Positions 38,900-49,800 of a stretch of DNA of 64,000 bases are shown here, piece by piece. Where the stretch lies: positions 768,105 to 832,104 of the forward strand of contig NW_020170386.1 in assembly GCF_000524195.1 (NCBI RefSeq), in the 5' to 3' direction. The notes beneath the pieces are model-generated. The model saw only the letters and a program-made list of their open reading frames with translations, was not told the DNA's origin and searched no databases. Numbering within the stretch: position 1 is the stretch's first letter; each line of letters starts with the position of its first letter. The translations under genes and the position numbers were made by a program. The stretch is from Echinococcus granulosus. Its lineage: Eukaryota > Platyhelminthes > Cestoda > Cyclophyllidea > Taeniidae.

Positions 38900-41026
38900 C
38901 ATATTTTTATAGCCACTTAAATTAAGTTCAAATGGCAGTAAATATTTTTATTCACGTAAAGTAACCGTTTTTTCGCCATAAATTGAAAAAGCATACATAT
39001 CTGGCAGGATTCCGCCCGATTAAAGTGCTTGGAGGAAAAAAAATATGTGTGAATACAGGGCAAATACTCTGGAAATTCAACAGGACGGCTTAGTCAAAGT
39101 TGGTGCCAATGCCTGGGACACGCGACTTTGACGCTTTCATTAAGGGAACCGAACCGTGCACAAAACCTGCTGATGCAAGCTGATCAACCATTGGTCAACC
39201 GGCCTGAATGGCCTAATTGTATTTACTACATTGGATTCCCATTTACTGAATCTGAAGTAATTTTTTACGGTAAGATAAATATTGACAGAGAGGTGGGACT
39301 GATTGGTAAAATCACTTAGTCATCACTGAATCCATGTTGAGTGAAATTGGCCGCAATGTTGGCGGGATGGGCCATAAATTGCTCACTGGGACATCGATCA
39401 CACCTCCTCAGGTGAGTGCATGGCCCTCAAAAGGGGGGAAGGGGTAAGGGAGCTTACAACTACCCGAGCCGAGTTGAGGGGACGGAGCCACGCTCACTCG
39501 AAAACATATCCCTCCAAGGGCCTTCCTTTATTACCTTCCCCAAGGGTAAATGCAGCAGATGAACCGGAGGAAATAGATAGGAGGAGTGAACGTGATCGCA
39601 AAGGTACGTGACATACGACAAACACTACACAAAGATTTCCTGCAGTGGTTTTCACTTGGCTAGTGTACACATCGAGAGTATGTTCAGAGCCATATTTTTC
39701 ACCACCTCACTGGATACAGCGTTAGATTTTTCTGTTCTCGTTACACAACAAATTGACCCCGATAAACCCACTGAAAAAATGTTTACAAAAGTTCTACTTT
39801 TAATATTTAAGTAGGGGCACTAGCGTCATTAACACAAAATAGGTCCCACAGGACTCGCCGGCATCATTGCGCGTCACTGCGGTGCCCCATACTGTATCCT
39901 TCGTGAATTCTTTTTAGGTACAACAACTGCAGTCACATATTAAGGTGCCCATATAAACGAAAAACTACTTGGAAAATCTTATTAGGTTAATTGAATGAAA
40001 CTAACATATTTCACTAAAGAAAATATGGGAGGGGCTTAGATCTAATCACAGGAGAAATCGAGAAGTAACATTGTGTTAAAACACGTAACCGACTTCGCCA
40101 ATGCCCATCATTGATGTGCAAGGAATTTCCCCAAAGTTAGCAACCGCAGGCATTAAAAATGGGCCGTAAATCAAACACAATTCCCCATACAAACTGACAA
40201 GCCGTTATCAATAATCAGTGGTAAGAGGTATCAAAGCAACAGTCTACAAAGACCGAATAGTCCGTGTAATTAAGCCAAACACCAAAGCACAGCAGGAGTG
40301 CACAAAATAGAGGCAAACAAACGCAAGTGCAAGACCCAAGTCTACGTGGAAACACTCGACGCCGGTAAACGTTTAACGTCAGAGTGGCACACCACAACTC
40401 AATACAATGTTTAACTACGCCTCTAATTACGGCGAACATGCTAACCTAATAGGTCTCCTACACATCAGTAATGCATTTCCAATGCCACTATGCTTATCAC
40501 GATTTCAGAGAGGACTCGGGACAACTATCCCTATCATAAGTATGGTCATTATGCTTAATGCCACAAAGAGGTACTTATTTCGCTGATACGTATCAATATG
40601 CGCCTATCAATCCCTGGAAATCACAAATTTGTACCTGAGATAGGTAATAGGGGAAGTTAACTTAATTGCTCCAGTAGATATGGTAAAGAATGGCAAATTT
40701 TTGTGATTAAAAAGAATAAAAGTTCTGATCTAAAAAGTACTGAGGGAAGGTTCTCAAAGAAATGAGAAGTAGCGAGACGCGGAAATATGTATATGTGCCA
40801 CACCAAAAGAGTTCAGAAAAAGAGAACTGAAGATGTGAAGTAGTACTGATTGTATCGATAAATGATCAACTCGGATTCAACGAAGATTGATGAAACAAGT
40901 CACCTTATCTCAATTGCACAACTTAAGTCCGCACGCGCGGAAGTGTGTGGCTCCCACACATATGTATCACAAGGTTCACAGGGGAAAATAAGGTACAAGG
41001 TTGATGGAAAAGTACATCAAGTGAGA
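38900..41026. other. Intergenic, nothing recognised
   Basis: AT-rich sequence between the 66-codon ORF and the 3' end of the PRA1-family gene. Short ORFs here (for example near 39.5 kb, ending at a donor-like GTACGT) show no domain and could not be joined to anything in phase. No clear poly(A) hexamer for the PRA1-family gene was found just past its stop. Confidence 0.45.
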
Positions 41027-41585
41027 CTATTCTCCATACTTCCCCAAAAGTAACCCCATAGGCGATCTGTAACGATCAGGGGCATTGGCGTCCAACAATC
41101 GCGTTACCTTATTCATCATATTCCTTTGACGAAGCAACGCATGCAGCATAATAACTACACAAAAAGACATTCAATAAATAGTATCGTACCAAGTGAAATA
41201 GAGGCCAAACAGAGAATAGTAGGGGTCATCATCGGCAGCATGTAGAGTAAGATGGCCGTACAAACAATAGCATATATTACTACGTTTGAAGGCCGAGAAG
41301 CAAAAGGCCACCAGCTGTCTAGGTTATTGCACAGCGCTACCGCGAATGTCAGAGTGCATGAGCCAACCAAGACACTAATAGGACTCAAAATTCTAAAATG
41401 AAACGTTAGTAAATTGTTGCGGCGACATACAGGTTTATTCCTATTAGAACAGCCGTTACCAGAAAATAATTGGTCTGATAATATAGCATATTTGATGTAA
41501 AACGCTCATTTACTGACTCCTTATCTGGTACACTATAACAGGAAAAAAGGAAATCATTCAACGACCTGAGCGGCGGAACACGCAT
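41027..41585 (-). CDS. ARL6IP5: PRA1-family (ARL6IP5/PRAF-type) membrane protein
   Basis: Three exons, 41585-41431, 41392-41190 and 41154-41027 (TAG), encode 161 residues. Introns are 38 and 35 nt, in phases 2 and 1. The N-terminus VPPLRSLNDF matches the PLRxWDDFF start of ARL6IP5/PRAF3. SNMLYYQTNYFLVTAV is the family signature before the first membrane pair, followed by LSP. Two hydrophobic hairpins follow (about residues 40-73 and 88-122), separated by the loop NNLDSWWPFASRPS. Next come ALLRQRN and, near the C-terminus, RSPMG, matching ASLRLRN and RTPMG in ARL6IP5. PRA1 proteins sit in ER/Golgi membranes and influence prenylated Rab trafficking and glutamate transporter export. The protein is shorter than human ARL6IP5 (188 aa), with a truncated tail. 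A plain ORF reading would wrongly stop at 41155, inside intron 2. Confidence 0.9.
41155..41189 (-). other. 35-nt intron (PRA1-family gene, intron 2)
   Basis: The donor is CTTG|GTACGA and the acceptor TGTGTAG|TT. Removing it joins ASISL to VIMLHALLRQRN and restores similarity to the C-terminal half of ARL6IP5. Left in, it gives a premature TAG. Confidence 0.85.
41393..41430 (-). other. 38-nt intron with TACTAAC branch site (PRA1-family gene, intron 1)
   Basis: The donor is GTATGT and the acceptor CATTTTAG. TACTAAC, the yeast-type branch consensus, sits 11 nt before the acceptor AG. Removal joins LIGIN to LILSPISV in phase 2. Confidence 0.85.
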
Positions 41586-44009
41586 TTTGAGAAATTGGCC
41601 AAAATCGGTTTAGGTCAAGTGCAGGCAATTACAGACTTGAAAATGAACCTGTTATGATCCACAGAAATATATTGCGAAGAATGAACAGTATTATGTGAAC
41701 CCAATTTTTGGCATGCAATTCCCTTTTTTGTCTTATGATCGGTTGGCTTTAAGAGGAGATTTTAAGGTCATGAGCGTGACGTAAAATTAATCTTGTATTT
41801 CAACCTAGTGAAAACTTTAGCTTTGTACAAAACATTGTAGAATCAATAGAATCGTTCTTACTCCACCTCACCATAGCAAAAAGGACGTTGGTTACATTAA
41901 CTATCAGTTGAAATACATTTTCATTTGTCACTAGGCTTATTTATTGAAGACCCATCACTTGATCGCCTAAATTTCGCATGATTTTTTGCGTTGTTTACAC
42001 TTAGAACAGTTAACTTTACACAAAACGCATTGTAAAGCACTTACATGCTCACGTATGGGAGCGATAGTAGTAGCAAAAGCAAATTTGAGGCACTCCAATT
42101 AATTTTCGCAGGTCCTTACGTGCACATGTGTAGCGCCTCGAGTCAAAATAAGTTAAACTAGCATGGCAGGTCATATATTATTAACGGAGAGAAGGGTTGG
42201 GAAGTTACTAGCGTGGGCCAAGGGCCATGCTGCGAAGCGGAAGTACAACCCGCGGGGGCTCAATTATCTGCCAGATTCAAGGATGGGTAAAATATCAAAT
42301 CATTACATTTATTAGTGCCTATTCGCATTGATTGATGTATGCGAAAGCATAAATAGGTAAAGTACTACGAAGACGGAATTGTGCCACTGCAACGAAAAAA
42401 AGTAGTTTAACATCAGAAAGATCGATTTAAGTAAGAAGACGTCAAATGCTTACAAAAAGTGGATTTACTTCCTCGGTAGTTGATGCTACGCAAGTCCTTT
42501 CTCTGGCCGGGCTGGACAGTATCAGAGGTGGTGCGATTGTGCTGTTGCGCATGTGATAACTAAAGCTACGGATGAAAGCATATTGTGAACGCCAAAAAAG
42601 CTGACCGACTGGCGTTTACGAATGCGTTAGGCCGCGTAATCTAGAGGGAATCACGATGGCCGAGCTTATTAACAGCAAATACAAGAATAGTGCTACTTGG
42701 ATGCTTTATGCAAGGCATTATTACAACCGCCGATGCATAACACTAATTTAGATTACCTAGCCCCAACACATTTCTTTGTGATTTTAGCAAATACTGATTC
42801 CAGTTTCTTTGTCTTCATCACTGCTTTCTTTTTACCTGCCGTCATCACCTTCATTTTATGTTACATCTACGATCTCATCATCGGTGCACCATATTTATTT
42901 AATAAAGTACTTTTCAATTGCAAAACCGTCGCCATTACTTATGTGGAAAGATACGCTTTGCCAGATTAAAGGCGAGGAGAGTGCTTCTTTATAAAAATAT
43001 CTCTGTTTTTAAGACGAGAAATTAGTAAGACAGCATGGAGTGGAAAATTTGGCACGAACGATTCAGAAACCAGCTGGTTGGGTTTGGTGCCCAGGCACTA
43101 ATCGACCTAACATGCCGTCCCGCGTCACAAACCAGCTATCCCAAAGACACACTTGAAACCATCCCCATCGACAATTAAACAGTGGGAGACTTCGTCACCC
43201 ATCACCCGTAGATGCACAGCGGAATTGTATTCCACTAACTCAGCTTTCGAGACATAAGTGGAACATGACCCACTCCAAACCTGGGAGCAGCGACAACTAG
43301 GACGACGCCCACTTTCACCACGGCTCGAGACGCACTAACATCTGGCCCTCCGGCACCGGCTCACCTAGACTATCACTATCCTCACCTGGGCGACGGTCGA
43401 GATCGTTTATCACTTTTTCTTGCCTGAAATAAACCACTTGGACTCCCAACTGACGCGAAAAAGCAGGTAAATTTTGACAACTACCTCAGGCGAAAAGTAG
43501 CCACTTATTGACAGACCAGACCTGCTGGCGGGCAAGAGGCGGAGAAAGGGGTAGAGCCTGATCAGCATGGGATTTAGCGTTCAAAAGTAAGAGCACGAAT
43601 CGAAAGCGCAGCATGCAAGCAGCCGCCACCACATCTCATTTCTTAGCGAGACCCACCCCCACGATTCCTAGTTTGCCTCAAAGATGCATTAAAGTTCTTC
43701 AGGCTCTTCAACAGCTTCTTATCGCACACCGACTTACTCCGGTAAGAGAACATCTCACCCCAACAGTACACGGTAATGTAGGAGAGGATGAGTGTGCTTA
43801 CGACCCCGCACACACAACTGTGAAACCTCTCGAACACTGAAAGACCAACCGAAAAGTGCAGTACACGAATCTAAAATGGCTGGAGCTTGATGTGGCAGAA
43901 ACCGCGAACGGAGTCGGAAGGCTATCGCATCTGCCCAGCAAAGACACAAAATGTTTGAGTTGCAAAGTGAGAAACCAATTCCAAATCATGCAGGAACACC
44001 ACAATTTCT
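41586..44009. other. Intergenic between PRA1-family gene and RPS13
   Basis: No supportable gene. About 43.05-43.45 kb is compositionally distinct, being C-rich on the plus strand with few poly-A/T runs. It could be an old dispersed repeat. An ORF at 43.61-43.75 kb ends at a strong donor-like site, but I could not connect it to other exons. Confidence 0.4.
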
Positions 44010-44015
44010 TTTATT
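44010..44015 (-). terminator. Poly(A) signal AATAAA of RPS13
   Basis: TTTATT on the plus strand lies only 9 nt past the TAA stop (44025-44027). This implies a 3'UTR of roughly 30 nt, as expected for a ribosomal protein mRNA. Confidence 0.65.
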
Positions 44016-44024
44016 CGCAACAGC

Positions 44025-44516
44025 TTATGCGACAAGGGCTGAAGCCGTGGAGCTATCATATTTCCAATTAGGGGGAAGGACGCGTTTCCGCTTGTAGTAA
44101 CGGACGATGCGATGAATACGGCTTTCCGTCAAAATAAGCCTATATTTCCCATCCTTGTCTTTGCGATTTCTATCCAAATGTTTCCGGATGGCAACAGCCT
44201 TCTTGATCAGGTGGTACAAGTCATCTGGAATGGCAGGAGCAAGACCTGCAGTCCTTAGTATACGGACGATCTTGCTACCAGCCAGCCAACGCACTTGGGC
44301 GACGCCATGACTATCACGAAGAATTACACCTAAGGTCGAGAATATGATGAGGAGAGAATACATACCGATCTGGGACGGAGTCAGACCCTTCCGTGCGAGT
44401 TTGTAAATTTGCTCCTTCACTTCTTCGGCGGTTAGCTTTTGCCAGGATGGAACGGAGCGCCTGTATGGCAAAGTACTTTGTGAGATACCCTTTCCGTGCC
44501 CGTAAACACGACCCAT
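44025..44516 (-). CDS. RPS13: 40S ribosomal protein S13 (uS15)
   Basis: Two exons, 44516-44366 and 44329-44025, encode 151 residues, exactly the length of human RPS13. Identity is unmistakable: MGR...[14 protein letters not shown] at the start, [17 protein letters not shown] at the splice site, [47 protein letters not shown], and the invariant end [18 protein letters not shown]. The protein binds 18S rRNA in the platform of the small ribosomal subunit. The single intron is 36 nt. The start is set by homology; the frame is open for 29 codons upstream, but that extension is not RPS13-like. CTTTGGTCC, a possible pyrimidine-rich transcription start of the TOP type, lies about 45-55 bases upstream of the ATG. 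The mRNA appears very compact at both ends. Confidence 0.97.
   Translation of the reverse strand: MGRVYGHGKGISQSTLPYRRSVPSWQKLTAEEVKEQIYKLARKGLTPSQIGMYSLLIIFSTLGVILRDSHGVAQVRWLAGSKIVRILRTAGLAPAIPDDLYHLIKKAVAIRKHLDRNRKDKDGKYRLILTESRIHRIVRYYKRKRVLPPNWKYDSSTASALVA
44330..44365 (-). other. 36-nt intron of RPS13
   Basis: The donor is ATCG|GTATGT and the acceptor ACCTTAG|GT. It splits the Gly codon of SQIG. Because 36 is divisible by three and the intron has no stop codon, retention would insert 12 residues in frame rather than truncate the protein. Confidence 0.95.
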
Positions 44517-46899
44517 GAGCAACAACACAAAAAACGCGCGTCCGACGGAGGACCAAAGTGAGCGGACTTGGGTGGGTGGGAGACTTAAACAAAGTAGATT
44601 CAACGAATGTCGATTTTACGTATTATTTTTTAGTGACAAAGCATACGGATATGCAGATTCAACTATTAAAAGGCTTAGGTATATTTTATTTAGCTGCAAA
44701 TTAAAGGTTTGTACAGTGTCACTGAGGATAATAATGTGGTTGGAATTAGTATTAATGTAAAAAGCCAAAAAAACCTTTCGTAGATACATCAGAAATAACA
44801 CATAATGTGCTGTTTTTACTACAAACCAATAACAACAGTTATTGATCATATTTTACACTTTGGATCTGGAAGTATTGGTAATATGTTAGAAGACCGCAAT
44901 TATGGGCACGTGTTCTAATAGAGATGGAAGAAAATAGAATATCTTAGTCCTAGTGTTATATTGTGGGTGAAAAAAGGCCTGAATTATTTTCATCAGAATG
45001 CAATAACTGGGTAGAATTCTGCGGAGCTTCGAGTCTTCCTTTAAGTCGTAACAAAACCAACTACTGCAAATAAGGCGCATCACTAACGCGCAGAAGGGCA
45101 AGAAGCTACTAAGGTGGACGAGAAGTCAAGTCGTGAGTCAAATGTACAATTAGTGCAGGCCCAAGGGTCTATGTAGTTAAACAAAATAGTGGATAATCAC
45201 ACTTCAGGCAGTATTTGTAGATTATTATTCCACTTAACTATCTAGTCTTTCAGTCATGCCCATAAAGTAGTACGTCCAGCATTTATCCCTTCCTCTCTGC
45301 CCTTCATATCCTCTCCAACGGAGAGGTCAATTTGAATGAGACGCGTTTATCACTTATACTTAACGAGAATAGATACATGTTTAAGGAGATCTAGTGGCTG
45401 AGCTCTACTCTGCTGCAGAGGATTATGACTACACTCCTATCACGAGGTGTGAGTTGACTGTTTGATTCCTCTTTTAAAAGGCGCTTTTAAAAATAAGCCT
45501 TACAACGATTTCAGGTCTTCTTTACGTCAATAATAAAAATTACTCCATAGTAGCATACATCCCGGTTGTATGTATGGGTCCCGGTTTTGGTGACTGATTA
45601 CTTGGGAGCTCCGTCATTGCACCTCGATCAATCAGCCTGGCCCCCAGCCATGCCGGTAACCTCAACTCATTTTATTTCTTAATAATTAATATTCTGCCTT
45701 TGCGGCATGACTTCAGTCGTCTTTAGAGAAGTCTCGGGTCCCTACAAGTATCTCAAAAAAACTTCAGGGAAGACGCTAAGATCTGCTAAATACAATATAA
45801 TGAACCAAGATAATACAGCAAATTGGTATTTAGCCTAATGATGTGATGGCTCATATGAGTGAGGGCCTGTCCTTCCTCAAGAAGGAGACAAATTCTTTGT
45901 CTTTTTATAAAACAGCAGTCACTCGTATAATCTCACAGAAGTAAGAAGGGGAAGAAATGATCATATTATAGAGATATTTTTTACGAAAACATTAAAAAGG
46001 AACGTGTAAATACAGATCTCCTATGTCTTAGTGACTTACCTAGCTATATTTAATAGGCCGGTAAAACGCGAGTGCCAAAAGTGGTTTATCTCTCGACATT
46101 GGTGAGGCACCACTTCTGTACTTTGAATTAGTCCCCTTGTACTTCGCTGGGTGGGCTAGCCTTGTAGGCCATGCCAATAGCCCAGACACCTTCTCTGCAA
46201 TGAATACATATTCTGCCCAAGTATTTTGTCTTCTTTCGTCTTCAGGGAGTCCCGGGACGCTACACTAGCATTTATTAATGTACTTTAGCGGTACAAATTC
46301 CTATGTCCAAATGCACACACTGTAATTGGAGTCTTATTTGCTTTTGTGCAGTGTATTAACAAGAAGCTACCCATTTGCAAACTCATTGTCCATCCATTGC
46401 CCTTCGTTTTTAATGGTATTGTCAAATTGTTTCCTTCAGATTCACCAAATTTAAAAGGCCTTAAAGAAAAATAAGTTTGACGAGCTTTTGAATTTTCGTT
46501 GCAAAGGTTTTTGCATTTCCTTAATTGCATAGATACCCACTCAATGAATTGAGCTAGTAATCGACCATCCATTAATGGGTAATCCAAATTCAAACACAGA
46601 AGGCTTATTTTTAGACAAGTGGCGATTTTCACAATGCAGCGTTTAACATCAATTGAAAAAATTAATATTATTTTCCCACTAACACACTAATTAATCGGGA
46701 TCATTTAATATTGAATATATTTTTATCCATTAGCTACATATGAGGCAGTCAGAAGGTCCAATTAATGCGCAAACTGTACAAATAGAGGCAAAGTCTTGTA
46801 AAGTAATGGAAAATTCTTTAAAATTTTATTCAAGGGCATTAATTTTAACGTTTATTATTTTAACTTTACTTGAATTAGCTGCGCCACTTTTGAGGGGGT
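44517..46899. other. Divergent intergenic region between RPS13 and SBF
   Basis: This 2.4-kb segment separates RPS13 (leftward) from SBF (rightward) and should hold both promoters. I see no classic TATA or CCAAT cluster that decides either start. A minus-strand ORF at 46285-46632 looks somewhat protein-like and is reported as a finding. The stretch at about 45.5-46.25 kb has denser GC and may be a decayed repeat. Confidence 0.45.
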
Positions 46900-49800
46900 A
46901 TGATCCGTCTTGCGGATTATGTCGTGATCGTTGGATATGATTTCGACAAATCGAGTAAGTTTCATTGTGCTGCGCCTTATTTGACGTCATTTAATAAACG
47001 AGCTTTGCAAAAGGTCAACCCCCTATTTGCTGGGTGGTTTTCTGATGCTACTAAATTAGGTCGCTTTTCCTTCTACGTTATTTTGCTAATGGTTTACTTG
47101 CCTGTTATTCTCTTCAGCTTATTATGTATAAATTTTATAGTCTGACTAATATTGGATTGTGGTTGGTATCCTCCTTGTGCGCTTTTTATTTGGTATAATT
47201 TGGTAAACGTTCGGTGTTTAACTCATTCCCTATTCCTTTCATCGGTTAACTTTACGCATTTGTGACGTCAAAAGTTGTTGGCCAGTTGTATTTCTTATGT
47301 ATTTTTTCTTCAATTCGCATAATTTACTTCCACTTGTAGTTGAATTTGAGAGTCAAGGTCGCGTGTTACAGCGATTTCCAACGAAAGAATGGAGTAATTA
47401 TCCATATGAATTTCATGTAGAATCGGTACGTGGCTGGACTTCGTTCATATATCTTATAATTTGGATGTAGTTTGCAAGCTTTTTTTCAGCAGCTATGGTG
47501 CTTAGATTTATTGTAGCTTTTGAACAGATCCCCTGTATTGCAATCGCTCTTCAGAAGAAATGTCTGCAAACATACACCTTTACTAGTCCTCACAGGCAGC
47601 ATTTGGTGGATGAAATAAAAGTGCAAGAATAACTTTTTATTAAATATGACACACCTGTAGTTTCTCAAAAGCTCTCAAATTTCCCAGTTTTGTCAGCCGT
47701 GTGGATGGCGACTAACGACAAACCGTCAGGCACCTACCTTCTTCGTTGCATATCTAACGGGGATAGATGGTAGCCGCTACTATGCCGCCTGTCTTACGTT
47801 CTACGAAGCTGTCTCAGGTCAACAACAACATATTATCCAACATCTTTCCCATGGTAATCGTAGTACTAACGCTACGGATGCGCACCACCACCAGACCGTC
47901 GCAGCTACTTCTTCCACTGGAAGTCTGAGCCATCTAAATAGTTGCGAGAGTCTGGCTGTGGTGTCTGGCAACTTCAATGGGGCGTCGGTGGATCCTAACC
48001 TCATCCGACCCACCGAACTCTTCGCTCCGAAATGCATCGTTCTTCTTGCCCGTCATCAGCATTTTAAAGTGCTTCAGGCACGTCGCTACACTATATGATT
48101 AGTTGTAATTCTTATTGTTGGAACTTCGGCTTGTGTCCTTTAATATGCTACATTCGGCACGTAAGATGTATTAAGCTGCTCGTAAAAACAAATAATTTTT
48201 TTTCCAGAATTGCTTAAGCATACTCTACACTACATTCATGGACAGCCCGAAGGAGTTTAACCTGGAGGAAATCATCGGAAACATTGTTGGGGGCATTGAA
48301 ATACCACCTATCGGTGAGTAGTTAAGTGTTCTGTATATATTATCTTACGTGGTTGGTCTAGCTTTAGATTATTACTACTTTTCCAACGATTTTTTAATGT
48401 AATCGGTGAAACTGTGTGTAAGTATTCCCAGTATGTTTTATTTTTTTTTCATTAGCTTTTATCACAATCAGAATTTAATGCGACGTATCTTCCTCCGATA
48501 CTAGCTTCCGTTCATTTAATGATTCTGCACATTTTTTTATCATGTAGTTTTTAGCGATGTCAACCACTAGGAGCAGCTTCATGGTGATTTTTGCCTTGTT
48601 AGCCTAGTAAACAGCAAATCCTGCTTGTTGGAACTGTGCCAATGCAATATTTTACGAATGGTTTTGTGTACACATCGTTTCCAGTTTTTGCGACTTCGTT
48701 TTGTTAAGTCTAATGAACGATCATGGAAGACAATTGTCATTTATGGGCGCGCATACTGCAATGCTAAACATGGCCTCGTAGCAAAAATGTTTTTAATCTC
48801 TTGATACGCTTTGCGCTTATTATGTCACCTAAATAGGGGAAGGTTGGCTTACTACAACTTGGTGTTGAGCGTCAATTTTTGCAAAGTTGAAATAATCGCG
48901 GGACCGGAAAGTTTTAGGTAGATCGTGTTTGAATACTTCCTTTTTCGAGTCTTCTGAACTTATTTTTTAACTGACACACCACATTGGAAACTCATCTCAC
49001 CTTTATCTGTGAATCTCGCCTTAAACGTCTAATAGCCCTATTTTAAGGTTCCCGTTTTGTGTGGATCTGTTTACAGAGGCATTACAAGTGGAACTGTTCT
49101 AGTGTGTCAATGCAGCCAACCATGACACGTGTAGAACGTCCTTTAATTTACATTGTACAGCCTCTTCCATTGTATTTACACGGTGGATTTCTAGTTGGAC
49201 AATGTAGCATCCTGGTGACAGTCACTTTGAGTGTCTTGAAGTTTTGAGAGGATTTCTTGTCTAGGTGATTCAGCGAATGCGGTCGTCAAGATTTAGAGCG
49301 TATTTTAAGATAGGTGTTGAAAATCCAAGCTTAATTCTGTAGTGCTCTTCCATTATTTGGTATTTTTTTGCTGTGCTAATTTTACGGAAACCTTTGCCGT
49401 CAAATGGTTAATTTATCATGTGTGCGTGCTATTGGAAAATTTCAAGATCTCGCTAGTTGTGGGAAGCATGATGAGAACTCACATTTTGCAAATCTAACCT
49501 AGCTTGGGGGAACGGGACTTAATTGCACCACTTCTCAATGCGGGGGATTTGTTTAAGTATCCAGTTTTTTCTAGCTTTTGCACCCTGCAGCATTAGAAAA
49601 CCTAAATATATTAATTAATGTTCAGGGGGCCCTCGAAAGACTTTCACAGTGGGTGCCAACGACCGGCAAACTGTACAACCTGCCAAGTGTCAGACGATAC
49701 CCGTCACACGTTCTTCCGTGGCCAATCTTTTCAAATACTTAGGTAAGACCGTTAGGCATATCTACAACGCTTCAGATCTGCATTCAACTAGGATACTTTG

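Noticed and set aside
41060..41100. A third tiny intron (GTAACG...TTACAG) in the PRA1-family gene
   Set aside because: Removing it shifts the frame and destroys the C-terminal RSPMG match to ARL6IP5, whereas reading through keeps the match.
41155..41388. Stand-alone 77-codon hydrophobic ORF
   Set aside because: This is only the middle exon of the PRA1-family gene. Its apparent stop is the AG-adjacent TAG of a 35-nt intron.
44517..44603. 29-codon N-terminal extension of RPS13
   Set aside because: The frame is open by chance, but RPS13 proteins start at MGR and the conserved length of 151 residues is met exactly from 44516.
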